Assembly (NCBI GenBank): GCA_022561335.1
Contig: JADFRL010000002.1
Span: 1 to 57,898, forward strand
Source: Patescibacteria group bacterium
GTDB lineage: Bacteria > Patescibacteriota > Minisyncoccia > Phycocordibacterales > JACZSL01
Direction of reading: 5' to 3'
Length of the DNA: 57,898 nucleotides
Part shown: positions 21,366 through 30,219 of the stretch, in pieces
Layout of the letters: each line of letters opens with the position of its first letter
Numbering within the stretch: the stretch's first letter is position 1
The notes under the pieces: model-generated
Databases searched by the model: none
Told to the model about the DNA's origin: nothing
What the model saw: the letters and a program-made list of their open reading frames with translations, nothing else
Position numbers and translations under genes: made by a program

Positions 21366-21941
21366 ATGAAAGTTTATATAGTACTGGGACATTCAGACAA
21401 AGATACCTACTGCGGAGCACTTGCTGATAGTTATGAACAAGGAGCCCGCGAGGGGGGTCACGAGATCAGGCGTACCAATCTTGGAGACATTGTTTTTGAT
21501 CCTATACTGCATAAAGGATACAAAACAATCCAGGAATTAGAACCGGATCTCATAACCATTCAGGAAAATATTACGTGGGCGGATCATTTTGTTATTGTGT
21601 ATCCCAATTGGTGGAATACCATGCCGGCAATCCTGAAAGGAATGTTTGACCGGATGTTTCTTCCCAATTTTGCATTCCACATTGATAAAAAAACCAAGAA
21701 GGTCGATATGCTTCTTGCCGGAAGAAGTGCCCAGGTCATCATTGTTTCAGGCACCTATCATTCTTTTTATATTCGGCTTAAATTCGGAGATTTTACAAAT
21801 GAAATTGAACGCGGCATCTTGAAATTTGCAGGCTTTTCTCCCGTGCGGGTGACAACGTTGGGTCCTATAGAACACTGCTCTGCCGCAAAAAGGGAGAAGG
21901 GAAGAAAACGTGTGTATAATTTAGGCAAGCGAGGGATTTGA
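21366..21941 (+). CDS. NAD(P)H:quinone oxidoreductase-type flavoprotein
   Basis: The 191-residue protein has the NQO1/MdaB-like flavodoxin fold: an N-terminal VYIVLGHSDKDTYC strand-loop for the FMN/FAD phosphate, the YPNWWNTMPAILKGMFDRMF motif around the flavin ring and VSGTYHSFY for the isoalloxazine and substrate region. Such enzymes reduce quinones or similar acceptors by two electrons, avoiding radicals, and are often linked to copper or oxidative stress. It closes the copper/redox island, with a strong palindrome following. The substrate is not predictable here. Confidence 0.82.
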   Translation: MKVYIVLGHSDKDTYCGALADSYEQGAREGGHEIRRTNLGDIVFDPILHKGYKTIQELEPDLITIQENITWADHFVIVYPNWWNTMPAILKGMFDRMFLPNFAFHIDKKTKKVDMLLAGRSAQVIIVSGTYHSFYIRLKFGDFTNEIERGILKFAGFSPVRVTTLGPIEHCSAAKREKGRKRVYNLGKRGI

Positions 21942-21971
21942 CCTCAAGATAAGGCCCACGACGTGCTTAAA

Positions 21972-22003
21972 AGAGGAGGTTAACAGTCATGCTAACCTCC
22001 TCT
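21972..22003. terminator. Hairpin between convergent genes
   Basis: AGAGGAGGTTA (21972-21982) pairs perfectly with TAACCTCCTCT (21993-22003). It sits between the plus-strand flavoprotein and the minus-strand protease, where a shared terminator is expected, although no long T run follows on either side. Its arm also contains a decoy AGGAGG without a gene. Confidence 0.5.
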
Positions 22004-22030
22004 AGTGTTTCCATTCGGAATTGAAGACAG

Positions 22031-22687
22031 TCATAATACTTCCTTGATAAAATCGTTGACAGTCTGGATAGGAATAGAGAATCCCACATTAGAAATAGGG
22101 ACCTTGATAGTTATGTCAGGACTGACTGAAACTGGTTGTATCCCTTCCTTAACCACAATTCCCACTAGCTCAAAGTGTTCTTCGTGCCTTCGGTACACCG
22201 CACCTCCTGAATTTCCACCCACTGTTGGAGCGGAAAACTGAATGAGCTTGTGTTTACCGTTTTGAGGATTTGAGATTATCCCCATTGCAGGATATGGAAG
22301 ATAACCACGCCCAGCACCGACAACAAAGATCCTTTCGAAGGTTTTGGTTTTGAGGCTCGCTTTGTTGTGGATATGGGCTACAAAATTGGTGTATATTTCC
22401 ACTCGGAGAATAGAGAGATCAAGCTTCTCACTCTCCTTCACAAGCTCGGCACTGTACAGCTCACCGTTCAAGAAGACTTTAAGCTCCTCTTGTCCCCTGG
22501 TAACGTGATTAGCTGAGATGATGAGCGTATAATCCCGTGAGTAAAAGACCACACCGCTTCCGGAAGTGCCGGATGCCGTAAAGACCTTGGCAACAGGGCG
22601 AACCATCATGTCGTACTTCTGCTCTTGTGTAGGAGGTAAAGTGCATCCAGCCAAGAACAAGAGCAAGGGTAGAAGACTCTTTTTCAT
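22031..22687 (-). CDS. Lipoprotein trypsin-like serine protease
   Basis: A 218-residue protein with a short lipoprotein signal and lipobox LAGC (C15), so it is anchored to the outer face of the membrane. The catalytic triad is H61 in ISANHV, D90 in LDLSIL and S160 in GGNSGGAV, typical of the S1/DegP-type fold, but no PDZ domain follows. Roles could be surface protein quality control or processing. I prefer the ATG at 22687: GGAG lies six bases upstream of it, while the ATG at 22693 abuts the same site with no spacer. Confidence 0.85.
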   Translation of the reverse strand: MKKSLLPLLLFLAGCTLPPTQEQKYDMMVRPVAKVFTASGTSGSGVVFYSRDYTLIISANHVTRGQEELKVFLNGELYSAELVKESEKLDLSILRVEIYTNFVAHIHNKASLKTKTFERIFVVGAGRGYLPYPAMGIISNPQNGKHKLIQFSAPTVGGNSGGAVYRRHEEHFELVGIVVKEGIQPVSVSPDITIKVPISNVGFSIPIQTVNDFIKEVL

Positions 22688-22697
22688 TACCATCTCC

Positions 22698-22805
22698 TTA
22701 GTTTTCTAATACTTTTAATATGAAGGCAAAGATGCCCATCAAGATAAGCAGGGCGAAGATAAGGCTCACCATTACTTTCAGTAGCAACTGTCTTTTCTCT
22801 GTCAT
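22698..22805 (-). CDS. 35-residue single-helix membrane protein upstream of the protease
   Basis: An ATG at 22805 opens a 35-codon frame: a polar start (MTEKRQLLLK), a hydrophobic helix of about 20 residues and a charged end (KVLEN). Its stop codon TAA directly precedes and overlaps the TAAGGAG ribosome binding site of the protease gene, so the two are likely coupled. The clean topology and tight junction favour a real gene, perhaps a membrane partner of the protease. No homologue is known to me. Confidence 0.5.
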   Translation of the reverse strand: MTEKRQLLLKVMVSLIFALLILMGIFAFILKVLEN

Positions 22806-23152
22806 GATTGACTCTTTTCAAAGAGCTGCAGTTTTATGACTTGCTGAGGTCACACTGCATTGAATTAAAACATCTATCGTGCTGAGGTTTTTCCTTTTAT
22901 GAATTAAAGATTATATCTTCTCTGTCCTTGATGTTTTGTGGACATCTCTCTGCACATCTAATAAAAAAGTACTGCATTAAGAAAATAAGTCAATCATGCT
23001 CCACAGGCAGGAATTTTGACCTCTTTTTCACAGATTTCTAATATAGTGTATAGTGGCATATATACCGTTTTCTCCCATTAGAGGTCACGAACGCTTCAGT
23101 GAAAAATATTTTATGATAAATAAGGTCAAATTTAGAAATAGGTTAATCGATA
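22806..23152. other. AT-rich intergenic region between divergent genes
   Basis: These 347 bases separate the divergently oriented protease unit and ychF. I see no coding frame with credible composition. Promoters for both directions must lie here; AT-rich candidates such as TATAGT near 23048 exist, but none has a clear -35 partner. Confidence 0.4.
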
Positions 23153-23191
23153 ATAGAATGCGACCATCATTCGCATTCTATCTCTAACGGG
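23153..23191. repeat. 11-bp hairpin plus half CTCTAACGGG repeat before ychF
   Basis: ATAGAATGCGA (23153-23163) is perfectly inverted at 23171-23181 around a seven-base loop. It is followed directly by CTCTAACGGG, the complement of the repeat core seen at 6563-6572 and 19676-19685, ending at the ychF ATG at 23192. It may form a structured leader or be a remnant of a mobile palindrome. Confidence 0.55.
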
Positions 23192-24283
23192 ATGAAAATT
23201 GGTATAGTAGGACTACCTAATGTTGGTAAATCAACATTATTTAATGCACTTACGAAAAAAGGAGTGCCGGCTGAGAATTTTCCTTTTTGTACTATAGACC
23301 CTTCTGTAGGCATAGTTGCCGTACCCGACAGGCGTCTAGAACAACTTGGTCAATTTTCACACTCGAAAAAAATCATTCCTGCGATCGTTGAATTTGTTGA
23401 CATTGCGGGGTTGGTCAGGGGTGCGTCACAAGGGGAAGGGTTGGGTAATCAGTTTTTAGGCCATATTCGGGAAGTAGATGTCATAGCCCACGTAGTACGC
23501 TGCTTCGATGATGAAAGCATCGCTCATGTCCACGTTGAGGTAAATCCGTTAAGCGATATCGAAGTTATAAACCTAGAGCTTATAATAGCTGATATAGAAA
23601 CTGTGAAGCGGCGGCTCAGTACGATTGATAAGGATATCAAGAGTGGTAGAAGGGAAGCAGAGGAAGAGAAGAGTGTTCTTCAAAAAATGCTACAGACTCT
23701 CGTGAGCGGGAAACTTGCCTCAACTCTTCTCTATTCTGAAAAGGAGCTCCGTATTGTAAAAGGACTGCACCTTCTCACAGTCAAACCGGTTCTGTATGTC
23801 TTGAACAAAAAAGCTGGAGGGCATAACCTTGATGAACTCAATGACGGGAGGTTTACTGCCTGTAGCGAGTACTTGCGTGAACGAGGCTTACTCTCGGTAC
23901 TCATTGACGCGGGGGTCGAGGACGAGCTGTCTCTAGTCTCACCGGATGACAGGGAGGAATTAAAAAGACAATTAGGAGCAGTGGATGACGGAATAAATAG
24001 TTTAATAACAAAAGGATATGAACTTTTAAATCTTATTACCTTTTTTACAACAGGTGAGGACGAAACGCGAGGTTGGACAGTAGTCAAAGGGGCGACGGCG
24101 CCGAAAGCGGGGGCTGTCATACATACTGACTTCAAGGATACATTTATTCGAGCTGATGTTATTAATTGGAAGACATTACTTGAAGAGGGTTCTTACGCAC
24201 GAGCTCGCGAAAGGGGGCTTGTAAAAACCGCTTCGAAGGACTACGTAGTCAAAGATGGCGATGTTATTGAATTTAAGATATGA
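23192..24283 (+). CDS. ychF: Ribosome-binding ATPase YchF
   Basis: YchF/Ola1 is an Obg-related P-loop protein that prefers ATP and binds the ribosome. The 363 residues show the P-loop GLPNVGKST (7-15), the switch II segment FVDIAGLVRGASQGEGLG, the NKKA nucleotide-specificity motif and the C-terminal TGS domain (about 280-363, including TFIRADVINW and VKDGDVIEFKI). Length and domain order are normal. The start lies immediately after a hairpin and a CTCTAACGGG repeat half, so its leader may be structured. Confidence 0.95.
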   Translation: MKIGIVGLPNVGKSTLFNALTKKGVPAENFPFCTIDPSVGIVAVPDRRLEQLGQFSHSKKIIPAIVEFVDIAGLVRGASQGEGLGNQFLGHIREVDVIAHVVRCFDDESIAHVHVEVNPLSDIEVINLELIIADIETVKRRLSTIDKDIKSGRREAEEEKSVLQKMLQTLVSGKLASTLLYSEKELRIVKGLHLLTVKPVLYVLNKKAGGHNLDELNDGRFTACSEYLRERGLLSVLIDAGVEDELSLVSPDDREELKRQLGAVDDGINSLITKGYELLNLITFFTTGEDETRGWTVVKGATAPKAGAVIHTDFKDTFIRADVINWKTLLEEGSYARARERGLVKTASKDYVVKDGDVIEFKI

Positions 24284-24326
24284 TTCGGTGTATTATGGGA
24301 ATACGTAGCAAATAATTTTCACTATT

Positions 24327-25274
24327 ATGGAAACTGAAAAAATAGTAAAAATGACTCCAAAAGATTTTTTCTTACATATTGCGGCAATAGCAACGCTTTA
24401 CATAAGTGCTATCAGCCTGCTTATCTTATGGTTTCAGTACATCAATGTTCTTTTCCCCGATCAACTTGAGTTTTATCGCGATCCATTTTCCGGTGCCATA
24501 CGTTTTTCAATAGCGTCTCTAATCATTATTTTTCCGCTTTATCTGTTTCTTACAAGATATCTTAATCAAGATGTCAGAAGAAATCCAGAAAAGAAAAATC
24601 TTAGTATTCGTAAGTGGCTTATCTATATCACACTTTTTGTCGGCGGAGTCACCGTTGTTATTGATCTCATCGTGCTTATAAACACATTTCTTGGGGGGGA
24701 GTTGACTGTCCGTTTTATCCTTAAGGTTTTGTCTATATTAATTGTTATTGGTGGAGGTTTTGGTTACTACTTCTATGATCTCAAGGGAAAGTGGGAGATG
24801 GAACTTAAATTAGCAAAGATAATAGGATGGATAGTTTCTCTCATTGTTGTGGTTAGTGTAGTCGGAGGGTTCTTTATTATCGGTTCCCCTCAGAAGCAGC
24901 GAGATGTTCGCTTAGACCATCAGAGGGTGGGAGATCTCAGCTCCATCCAACGGCAGATTACAAATTTTTGGCAAGACAAAAAACGATTGCCCAACAATCT
25001 CGATGAACTCGAGGATCCTCTCATAGGATTCATCGTGCCAGTTGATCCAGAAACACAAGATGCTTATACGTATCGTGTAACCGGCAATATATCATTTGAA
25101 CTGTGTGCTACTTTTAAGCAAAAAAGCATCTCAGATCCAAAGGTCAAGGCACGTTTAGAGTTTGGATTTACTGATGCAAACTGGACTCATGGTATGGGGG
25201 AAGAATGTTTTGAACGTACCATTGACGAAGAGCGATTTCCTCCACTACTAAGAGAATTACCTATTAGACGCTAG
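24327..25274 (+). CDS. DUF5671-like membrane protein with extracytoplasmic tail
   Basis: The 315-residue protein begins TPKDFFLHIAAIATLYIS, the start typical of DUF5671 proteins of CPR bacteria. I count five hydrophobic helices (about 11-37, 50-72, 89-113, 121-148, 166-187), then a soluble C-terminal domain of about 120 residues with a helix SSIQRQITNFWQDKKRLPNNLDEL and a PVDPETQDAYTYRVTG strand region similar to pilin-like or secretion-pseudopilin globular ends. Function unknown. It lies five bases before leuS, so it is probably co-transcribed with it. Confidence 0.72.
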   Translation: METEKIVKMTPKDFFLHIAAIATLYISAISLLILWFQYINVLFPDQLEFYRDPFSGAIRFSIASLIIIFPLYLFLTRYLNQDVRRNPEKKNLSIRKWLIYITLFVGGVTVVIDLIVLINTFLGGELTVRFILKVLSILIVIGGGFGYYFYDLKGKWEMELKLAKIIGWIVSLIVVVSVVGGFFIIGSPQKQRDVRLDHQRVGDLSSIQRQITNFWQDKKRLPNNLDELEDPLIGFIVPVDPETQDAYTYRVTGNISFELCATFKQKSISDPKVKARLEFGFTDANWTHGMGEECFERTIDEERFPPLLRELPIRR

Positions 25275-25279
25275 TTTGA

Positions 25280-27691
25280 ATGGAGAAATACAATCATACT
25301 AAAATTGAAAAGAAGTGGCAAAAGGAATGGGAAAAACAAGAGCTATACAAAACCGACGAAGAATCAGATAAAAAAAAGTTTTATATTCTCGATATGTATC
25401 CCTATCCTTCAGGGGAAGGGCTTCATGTGGGGCATGTAGTAGGATATACTGCGACAGATATATATACTCGCTTTAAGCGAATGAACGGGTTTAATGTACT
25501 CCATCCCATGGGGTGGGATGCCTTTGGGCTGCCTGCGGAAAATTACGCAATAAAAACAGGTATGCATCCGAAAGATACGACACAAAAAACCACTGACATA
25601 TTTCGAAAGCAAATACAGCATCTTGGACTTTCCTATGACTGGAGTCGAGAAATCAGTACACATAGGCCAGAGTATTACAGATGGACACAGTGGTTCTTTC
25701 TTCTTCTTTATGAAAATGGGTTGGCAGAAAGAAAATTTGCAAAAGTGAATTGGTGTGAATCGTGTAAAACAGTTCTTGCCAACGAGCAAGTTTTAAGCGG
25801 CTTTTGTGAGCGATGCAAAAATGAGATAGTACAAAAGAATCTTGAACAGTGGTTTTTCAAAATTACTGAGTTTGCCGATGCTCTCATTGATGATTTAGAT
25901 GATGTGGACTGGCCGCAGTCTACTGTGATCAACCAGCGTAATTGGATTGGGAAAAGTGAAGGAGCGGAAATAGAATTCAGAATTCAGAATTCAGAATTCA
26001 GAATTTTGGTTTTTACGACGCGAGTCGACACGCTTTTTGGTGTAACCTATATTGTCCTTGCGCCCGAACATCCACTGGTTGCGGGACTGCTTCAAGATAT
26101 TTCAAATAAAAAAGAAGTAGAAGCTTATGTTAAAGAAACCTCTACTAAAACTGAGCTTGAGCGAACGGCAGAATCAAAAGAAAAAAATGGGGTTGAATTA
26201 AGAGGAGTAAAGGCGATCAACCCAGCAAACAAAAAAGAGATACCCATTTTTGTGGCGAACTATGTACTCACACACTATGGAACAGGCGCCATAATGGCTG
26301 TACCGGCACATGATGAGCGCGATTTTGAGTTTGCTAAGAAGGTTAAATTATCAATCGTAGAAGTTGTAAGAGATAAAACTAGAAATTCTAAAGCCGGTGG
26401 TGTGGCCAGAGTATATACAGGGTCTGGCCAGCTAGTCAATTCAGGGAAGTTCGATGGGATGGATAGTGGTGAGGCTCAAGAAAAAATTTTGGCATATGTG
26501 AAGGGAAAAAAGAAGACAACCTATAAACTGCGGGATTGGCTTGTGTCGCGCCAGAGATATTGGGGTGCTCCGATACCTATAGTGTACGACAAACAAGGTA
26601 AACCGCATTCAATTCCCAAGGAGTATCTACCGTGGCTGTTGCCAACCGATGTTGAATTTAAACCAACCGGTATATCACCTCTTGCTGAGTCAAAAGAGCT
26701 TAGAGGTAGAGTTGAAAATATTTTTGGAAAAGGATGGAGGCCCGAAGTAGACACTATGGACACATTTGTGTGCTCCAGCTGGTATTTTTTTCGGTTTGCT
26801 GACCCGAAGAACGAAAAAGAATTTGCTTCACATGAGCAGATAAAAAAGTGGCTCCCCGTAGATCTCTATATGGGTGGAGCTGAGCACACTGTATTGCATT
26901 TAATGTATGCACGCTTTTTTACCAAAGTTTTAGAAAAGCTTAAGTACATTGATTTTAAGGAGCCTTTTTCCAAACTTCGACATCAAGGAATGATTTTGGC
27001 AGAAGATGGAAGGAAAATGTCAAAGTCACTTGGTAATATTACTAATCCCGATGAGATAGTAGAACGCTTTGGCGCTGACACCATGCGTATATATGAAATG
27101 TTTATGGGACCGCTTGCTGATTCCAAGCCATGGAATACGCAAAATATCATGGGTGCACGGCGATTTATTGAGCGTATTTGGCGATTGCAGATAAAAGTTA
27201 AAAATCAAAAATCATCTCTCGATAAAAATAAAGAGTTGGATACATTACTGCATCAGACCATTAAAAAAGTAGGCAGTGACATCGAGAATTTAAAATTTAA
27301 TACAGCAATCAGTCAGATGATGATTTTGGTGAATGCATTGGAAAAAGCGACCGTTGTAAATTTGTCCTCGTATAAAATTCTCGTACAGCTGGTTGCTCCC
27401 TTTGCCCCACACGTAGCTGAAGAGCTTTGGCAAAAAATGGGGGGCACAGACTCTGTCCATAAAAAGGAATGGCCGCAATTTGACGAGAGTCACATTATAG
27501 CTGAGACATATACCATAGTCGTGCAGATAAATGGAAAAGTAAGAGCTAAATTTGAAGCTTCCACGGACTTATCGGAGGCCCAGATAAAAGAAAAAAGCCT
27601 TAGTATGGAACGTATTAGGAAGTGTCTTTCAGGTAAAAAACCGCAGAGGATCATATATGTTTTCGGCAAGATTGTTAATATCGTTGTTTAG
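25280..27691 (+). CDS. leuS: Leucyl-tRNA synthetase
   Basis: A class I synthetase of 803 residues with the HIGH-type motif HVGH (49-52), a zinc-like insert (CESCKTVLANEQV and CERC), the CP1 editing domain and the KMSKS motif near residue 580. The C-terminal part ends with the FVFG-like VFGKIVNIVV. At 25974-26005 a seven-base unit AATTCAG occurs four and a half times in the frame; 21 bases re-establish phase, so it encodes EFRIQNSEFRI at the edge of the editing domain without a frameshift. This is an unusual insertion in an essential gene. Confidence 0.95.
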   Translation: MEKYNHTKIEKKWQKEWEKQELYKTDEESDKKKFYILDMYPYPSGEGLHVGHVVGYTATDIYTRFKRMNGFNVLHPMGWDAFGLPAENYAIKTGMHPKDTTQKTTDIFRKQIQHLGLSYDWSREISTHRPEYYRWTQWFFLLLYENGLAERKFAKVNWCESCKTVLANEQVLSGFCERCKNEIVQKNLEQWFFKITEFADALIDDLDDVDWPQSTVINQRNWIGKSEGAEIEFRIQNSEFRILVFTTRVDTLFGVTYIVLAPEHPLVAGLLQDISNKKEVEAYVKETSTKTELERTAESKEKNGVELRGVKAINPANKKEIPIFVANYVLTHYGTGAIMAVPAHDERDFEFAKKVKLSIVEVVRDKTRNSKAGGVARVYTGSGQLVNSGKFDGMDSGEAQEKILAYVKGKKKTTYKLRDWLVSRQRYWGAPIPIVYDKQGKPHSIPKEYLPWLLPTDVEFKPTGISPLAESKELRGRVENIFGKGWRPEVDTMDTFVCSSWYFFRFADPKNEKEFASHEQIKKWLPVDLYMGGAEHTVLHLMYARFFTKVLEKLKYIDFKEPFSKLRHQGMILAEDGRKMSKSLGNITNPDEIVERFGADTMRIYEMFMGPLADSKPWNTQNIMGARRFIERIWRLQIKVKNQKSSLDKNKELDTLLHQTIKKVGSDIENLKFNTAISQMMILVNALEKATVVNLSSYKILVQLVAPFAPHVAEELWQKMGGTDSVHKKEWPQFDESHIIAETYTIVVQINGKVRAKFEASTDLSEAQIKEKSLSMERIRKCLSGKKPQRIIYVFGKIVNIVV
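25974..26005. repeat. AATTCAG heptanucleotide tandem repeat inside leuS
   Basis: Four complete units AATTCAG (25974-26001) plus AATT follow each other without error. Slippage by one unit would shift the leuS frame, whereas three units preserve it. Confidence 0.9.
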
Positions 27692-27766
27692 CTTGACGGT
27701 TATATATATATATGCTAAAAATTAGAATACCAAATCACTCATTTGGCTAGAAGAGCTTTGTCGTAT

Positions 27767-28795
27767 ATGGCACCCATCACCTTTAAACCAAAACAAGCAA
27801 CTAAAAGACTTCTTGCGGAGCTTTCCGAGCGCGCACAGGAAATTTTGATTAGACGATACGGGCTTGGCTTTGATGCCAAAAAGATGACTCTGGAATCAAT
27901 AGGACAGAAATATAAGATAACCCGCGAGCGAGTGCGCCAAATTGAAAATTATGCGCTCTCGGCAATCAGGAAATCTGATGCTTTTGGAAATGAACAAGAG
28001 ACTTTTGATGAACTTGAGAGTCTTATTACAACTCTCGGGGGACTTATCTCTGAAGATGAATTTTTGGATTATATAAGCGAAGAGAAGAGTATACAGAATA
28101 ATATACATTTTTTATTGGTGCTCGGCAACGCCTTTAAGCGAGCCAAGGAAGATAGCGAGTTCAAGCATCGCTGGTTTGTAGATGACGAATTGGTTAAACG
28201 TATTCATGCATCACTTCAAACTTTGTATCGTAATCTTACTGATGATGATCTTATTATTGAGTCGGAACTTATTGAATTGTTTTTAAAGGAAATTAAGGAT
28301 TTGAACCAAAAATATAAGAATGAAGAGATTGTCCGCAGATGGTTCAATGTTTCAAAGAAGCTTGGAATAAATCCTCTTGGTGAGTGGGGAAGAGCTGATT
28401 CATCAAATGTGCGTGTAAAGGGAATGCGTGACTATGCGTATCTTACTATTAAACGGCATGGTTCCCCTATGCATTTTACAGAAGTAGCCAAGGCTATATC
28501 GAATATTTTTCATCGGAATGCGCATATAGCTACATGCCATAATGAACTCATAAAGGATGCGCGATTTGTACTCGTAGGACGCGGTCTGTATGCTCTTTCT
28601 GAGTGGGGATATACAACAGGAGTGGTAAAGGATGTCATCATGGATATTCTTAAGGTGAATGGCTCTCTTACGCGTGATGAAATAGTGGACAAAGTGCGCA
28701 ATGAGCGGTATGTAAAGGACAACACCATAATTGTCAACTTGCAGGACTCAACGTGTTTCAGGCGAAATAAGAGCGGGAAATATACTCTTGTCTAA
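27767..28795 (+). CDS. Sigma-region-4-like and HARE-HTH DNA-binding protein
   Basis: This 342-residue protein joins an N-terminal sigma-70 region 4-type helix-turn-helix (about 10-65, with RAQEILIRRYGL and SIGQKYKITRERVRQIE) to a long helical middle and a C-terminal HARE-HTH winged helix (about 235-340, resembling the RNA polymerase delta-subunit fold). It lacks region 2, so it is not a complete sigma factor. It may modulate RNA polymerase or bind DNA as a CPR-specific regulator. I choose the ATG at 27767; an in-frame TTG at 27743 would add eight residues. Confidence 0.75.
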   Translation: MAPITFKPKQATKRLLAELSERAQEILIRRYGLGFDAKKMTLESIGQKYKITRERVRQIENYALSAIRKSDAFGNEQETFDELESLITTLGGLISEDEFLDYISEEKSIQNNIHFLLVLGNAFKRAKEDSEFKHRWFVDDELVKRIHASLQTLYRNLTDDDLIIESELIELFLKEIKDLNQKYKNEEIVRRWFNVSKKLGINPLGEWGRADSSNVRVKGMRDYAYLTIKRHGSPMHFTEVAKAISNIFHRNAHIATCHNELIKDARFVLVGRGLYALSEWGYTTGVVKDVIMDILKVNGSLTRDEIVDKVRNERYVKDNTIIVNLQDSTCFRRNKSGKYTLV

Positions 28796-28934
28796 AGTCT
28801 GGACATCTTAGCTCAAAGTAACATACTCAGTCTACATACTGAGTACACCATTTTATACTACGACATCCCCGCAAGTAGCGTGTATTAATGCTCTATACCA
28901 CAGAAGTTGTTTACGGTATGATAGACCGTACAAT

Positions 28935-30191
28935 ATGATAGGCGAGTTAGTTAAGGATTTTTTTACTCTATTTTACTCTGGCCTCTTTGTCAGTTCCGTA
29001 GCAGTCTTTACAAAGACTGCCGTTATTTGGCTGCCCATTTTTTTGGCTGTAACCTTTTGGAAGATTTGGATACGATATATTCAGAAGAAGTTTATACTGA
29101 GCTTTGATTACACTCTTCTTGAAATACGGTTGCCTGTTGAAATTCAAAAATCACCTTTGGCAATGGAGGTCGTATTAAACGGACTGCATATTTCGTTTGG
29201 AGAAACAACGTGGATTGATCGTTACATTCATGGGAAATCGCGTCCATGGCTTTCACTTGAATTAGTCTCAATCGACGGTGAAGTCCATTTTTATATTTGG
29301 GGGCGGTCCAATCAAAAAAACGTTATTGAAGCGCAACTGTATGCTCAATATCCGGAAGTAGAGATTATAGAGGTGGAGGATTATGCTCGGAAAGTGCAAT
29401 TTAAGGTGGGGGAGACAGCATTGTGGGGATGTGATTTCAAATTAACGAAGCCAGACGCGTACCCCATCAAGACCTATGTGGACTACGGACTTGATAAAGA
29501 TCCCAAAGAGGAGTTTAAAGTAGACCCTTTGACCAATGTGATCGAATTTTTGGGGTCGCTTCAGAAAGGAGAGCAGGTATGGTACCAAATTATTATTGAA
29601 AAAGAGCGAGATAGAAAGAAAAAGGGAGTGTTATTCGGCTCTACTGTTTTTCGTCAGACTGATTGGAAGAAAGAGGCAGATGAGCTTATCAAAAAATTAA
29701 GAGCAGAAACCATTCCGGAAATGCCCGGGGAGCACTTTCCTGGGATTCCCAATCCGACTAGAGGCCAAATAGAAACCATGGCGGCAATCGAGAGAAGTAT
29801 TTCAAAACAGGGTTTCAGCTGCGGTATCAGGGGGATCTATTTTGCAGAGAAAGATAAATTTGATCCCTCAAATATAGGACCCCTTTTGAGCTCCTTTAAG
29901 CAGTTTAGCTCTAAGACGTTAAATGGTTTTGTACCTACACGATGGCTTGTTATTTTTGATTACCCGTGGCAGGATTTTCGGGATATCAGAAAAAACAGAA
30001 GACGTGTTAGATTGCTCGATGCTTACCGTAGACGTTCTTGGTTTCATCCCCCGTATAAAACCCCTTCCTATGTTCTCAATACCGAGGAATTGGCGACGCT
30101 TTTTCATTTTCCAGGCCAGACCACGCAGACTCCCACTCTTTCGCGTATTTCCTCAAAAAGGAAAGAGGCGCCCCCTAATTTGCCCAGATAG
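28935..30191 (+). CDS. CPR conserved membrane-anchored protein (DUF8128-like)
   Basis: The 418-residue protein has a hydrophobic anchor at about 16-48 and a large soluble domain. Segments such as DYTLLEIRLPVEIQKSPLAME and the end VLNTEELATLFHFPGQTTQTPTLSRI resemble CPR proteins that precede, or are fused to, VirB4/HerA-type ATPases of a type IV secretion-like apparatus. I give the family from memory and with caution. No ATPase gene follows here, since the next gene is mltG. The tail is basic and Pro-rich. It may be a surface-apparatus component separated from its ATPase. Confidence 0.6.
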   Translation: MIGELVKDFFTLFYSGLFVSSVAVFTKTAVIWLPIFLAVTFWKIWIRYIQKKFILSFDYTLLEIRLPVEIQKSPLAMEVVLNGLHISFGETTWIDRYIHGKSRPWLSLELVSIDGEVHFYIWGRSNQKNVIEAQLYAQYPEVEIIEVEDYARKVQFKVGETALWGCDFKLTKPDAYPIKTYVDYGLDKDPKEEFKVDPLTNVIEFLGSLQKGEQVWYQIIIEKERDRKKKGVLFGSTVFRQTDWKKEADELIKKLRAETIPEMPGEHFPGIPNPTRGQIETMAAIERSISKQGFSCGIRGIYFAEKDKFDPSNIGPLLSSFKQFSSKTLNGFVPTRWLVIFDYPWQDFRDIRKNRRRVRLLDAYRRRSWFHPPYKTPSYVLNTEELATLFHFPGQTTQTPTLSRISSKRKEAPPNLPR

Positions 30192-30219
30192 TATGAGGTC
30201 GGTATGACTTTAGAGAAGT

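Noticed and set aside
25974-26005. Short regular repeats as a CRISPR array
   Set aside because: Seven-base units without spacers, inside leuS; no CRISPR-like repeat-spacer pattern was seen anywhere in the window.
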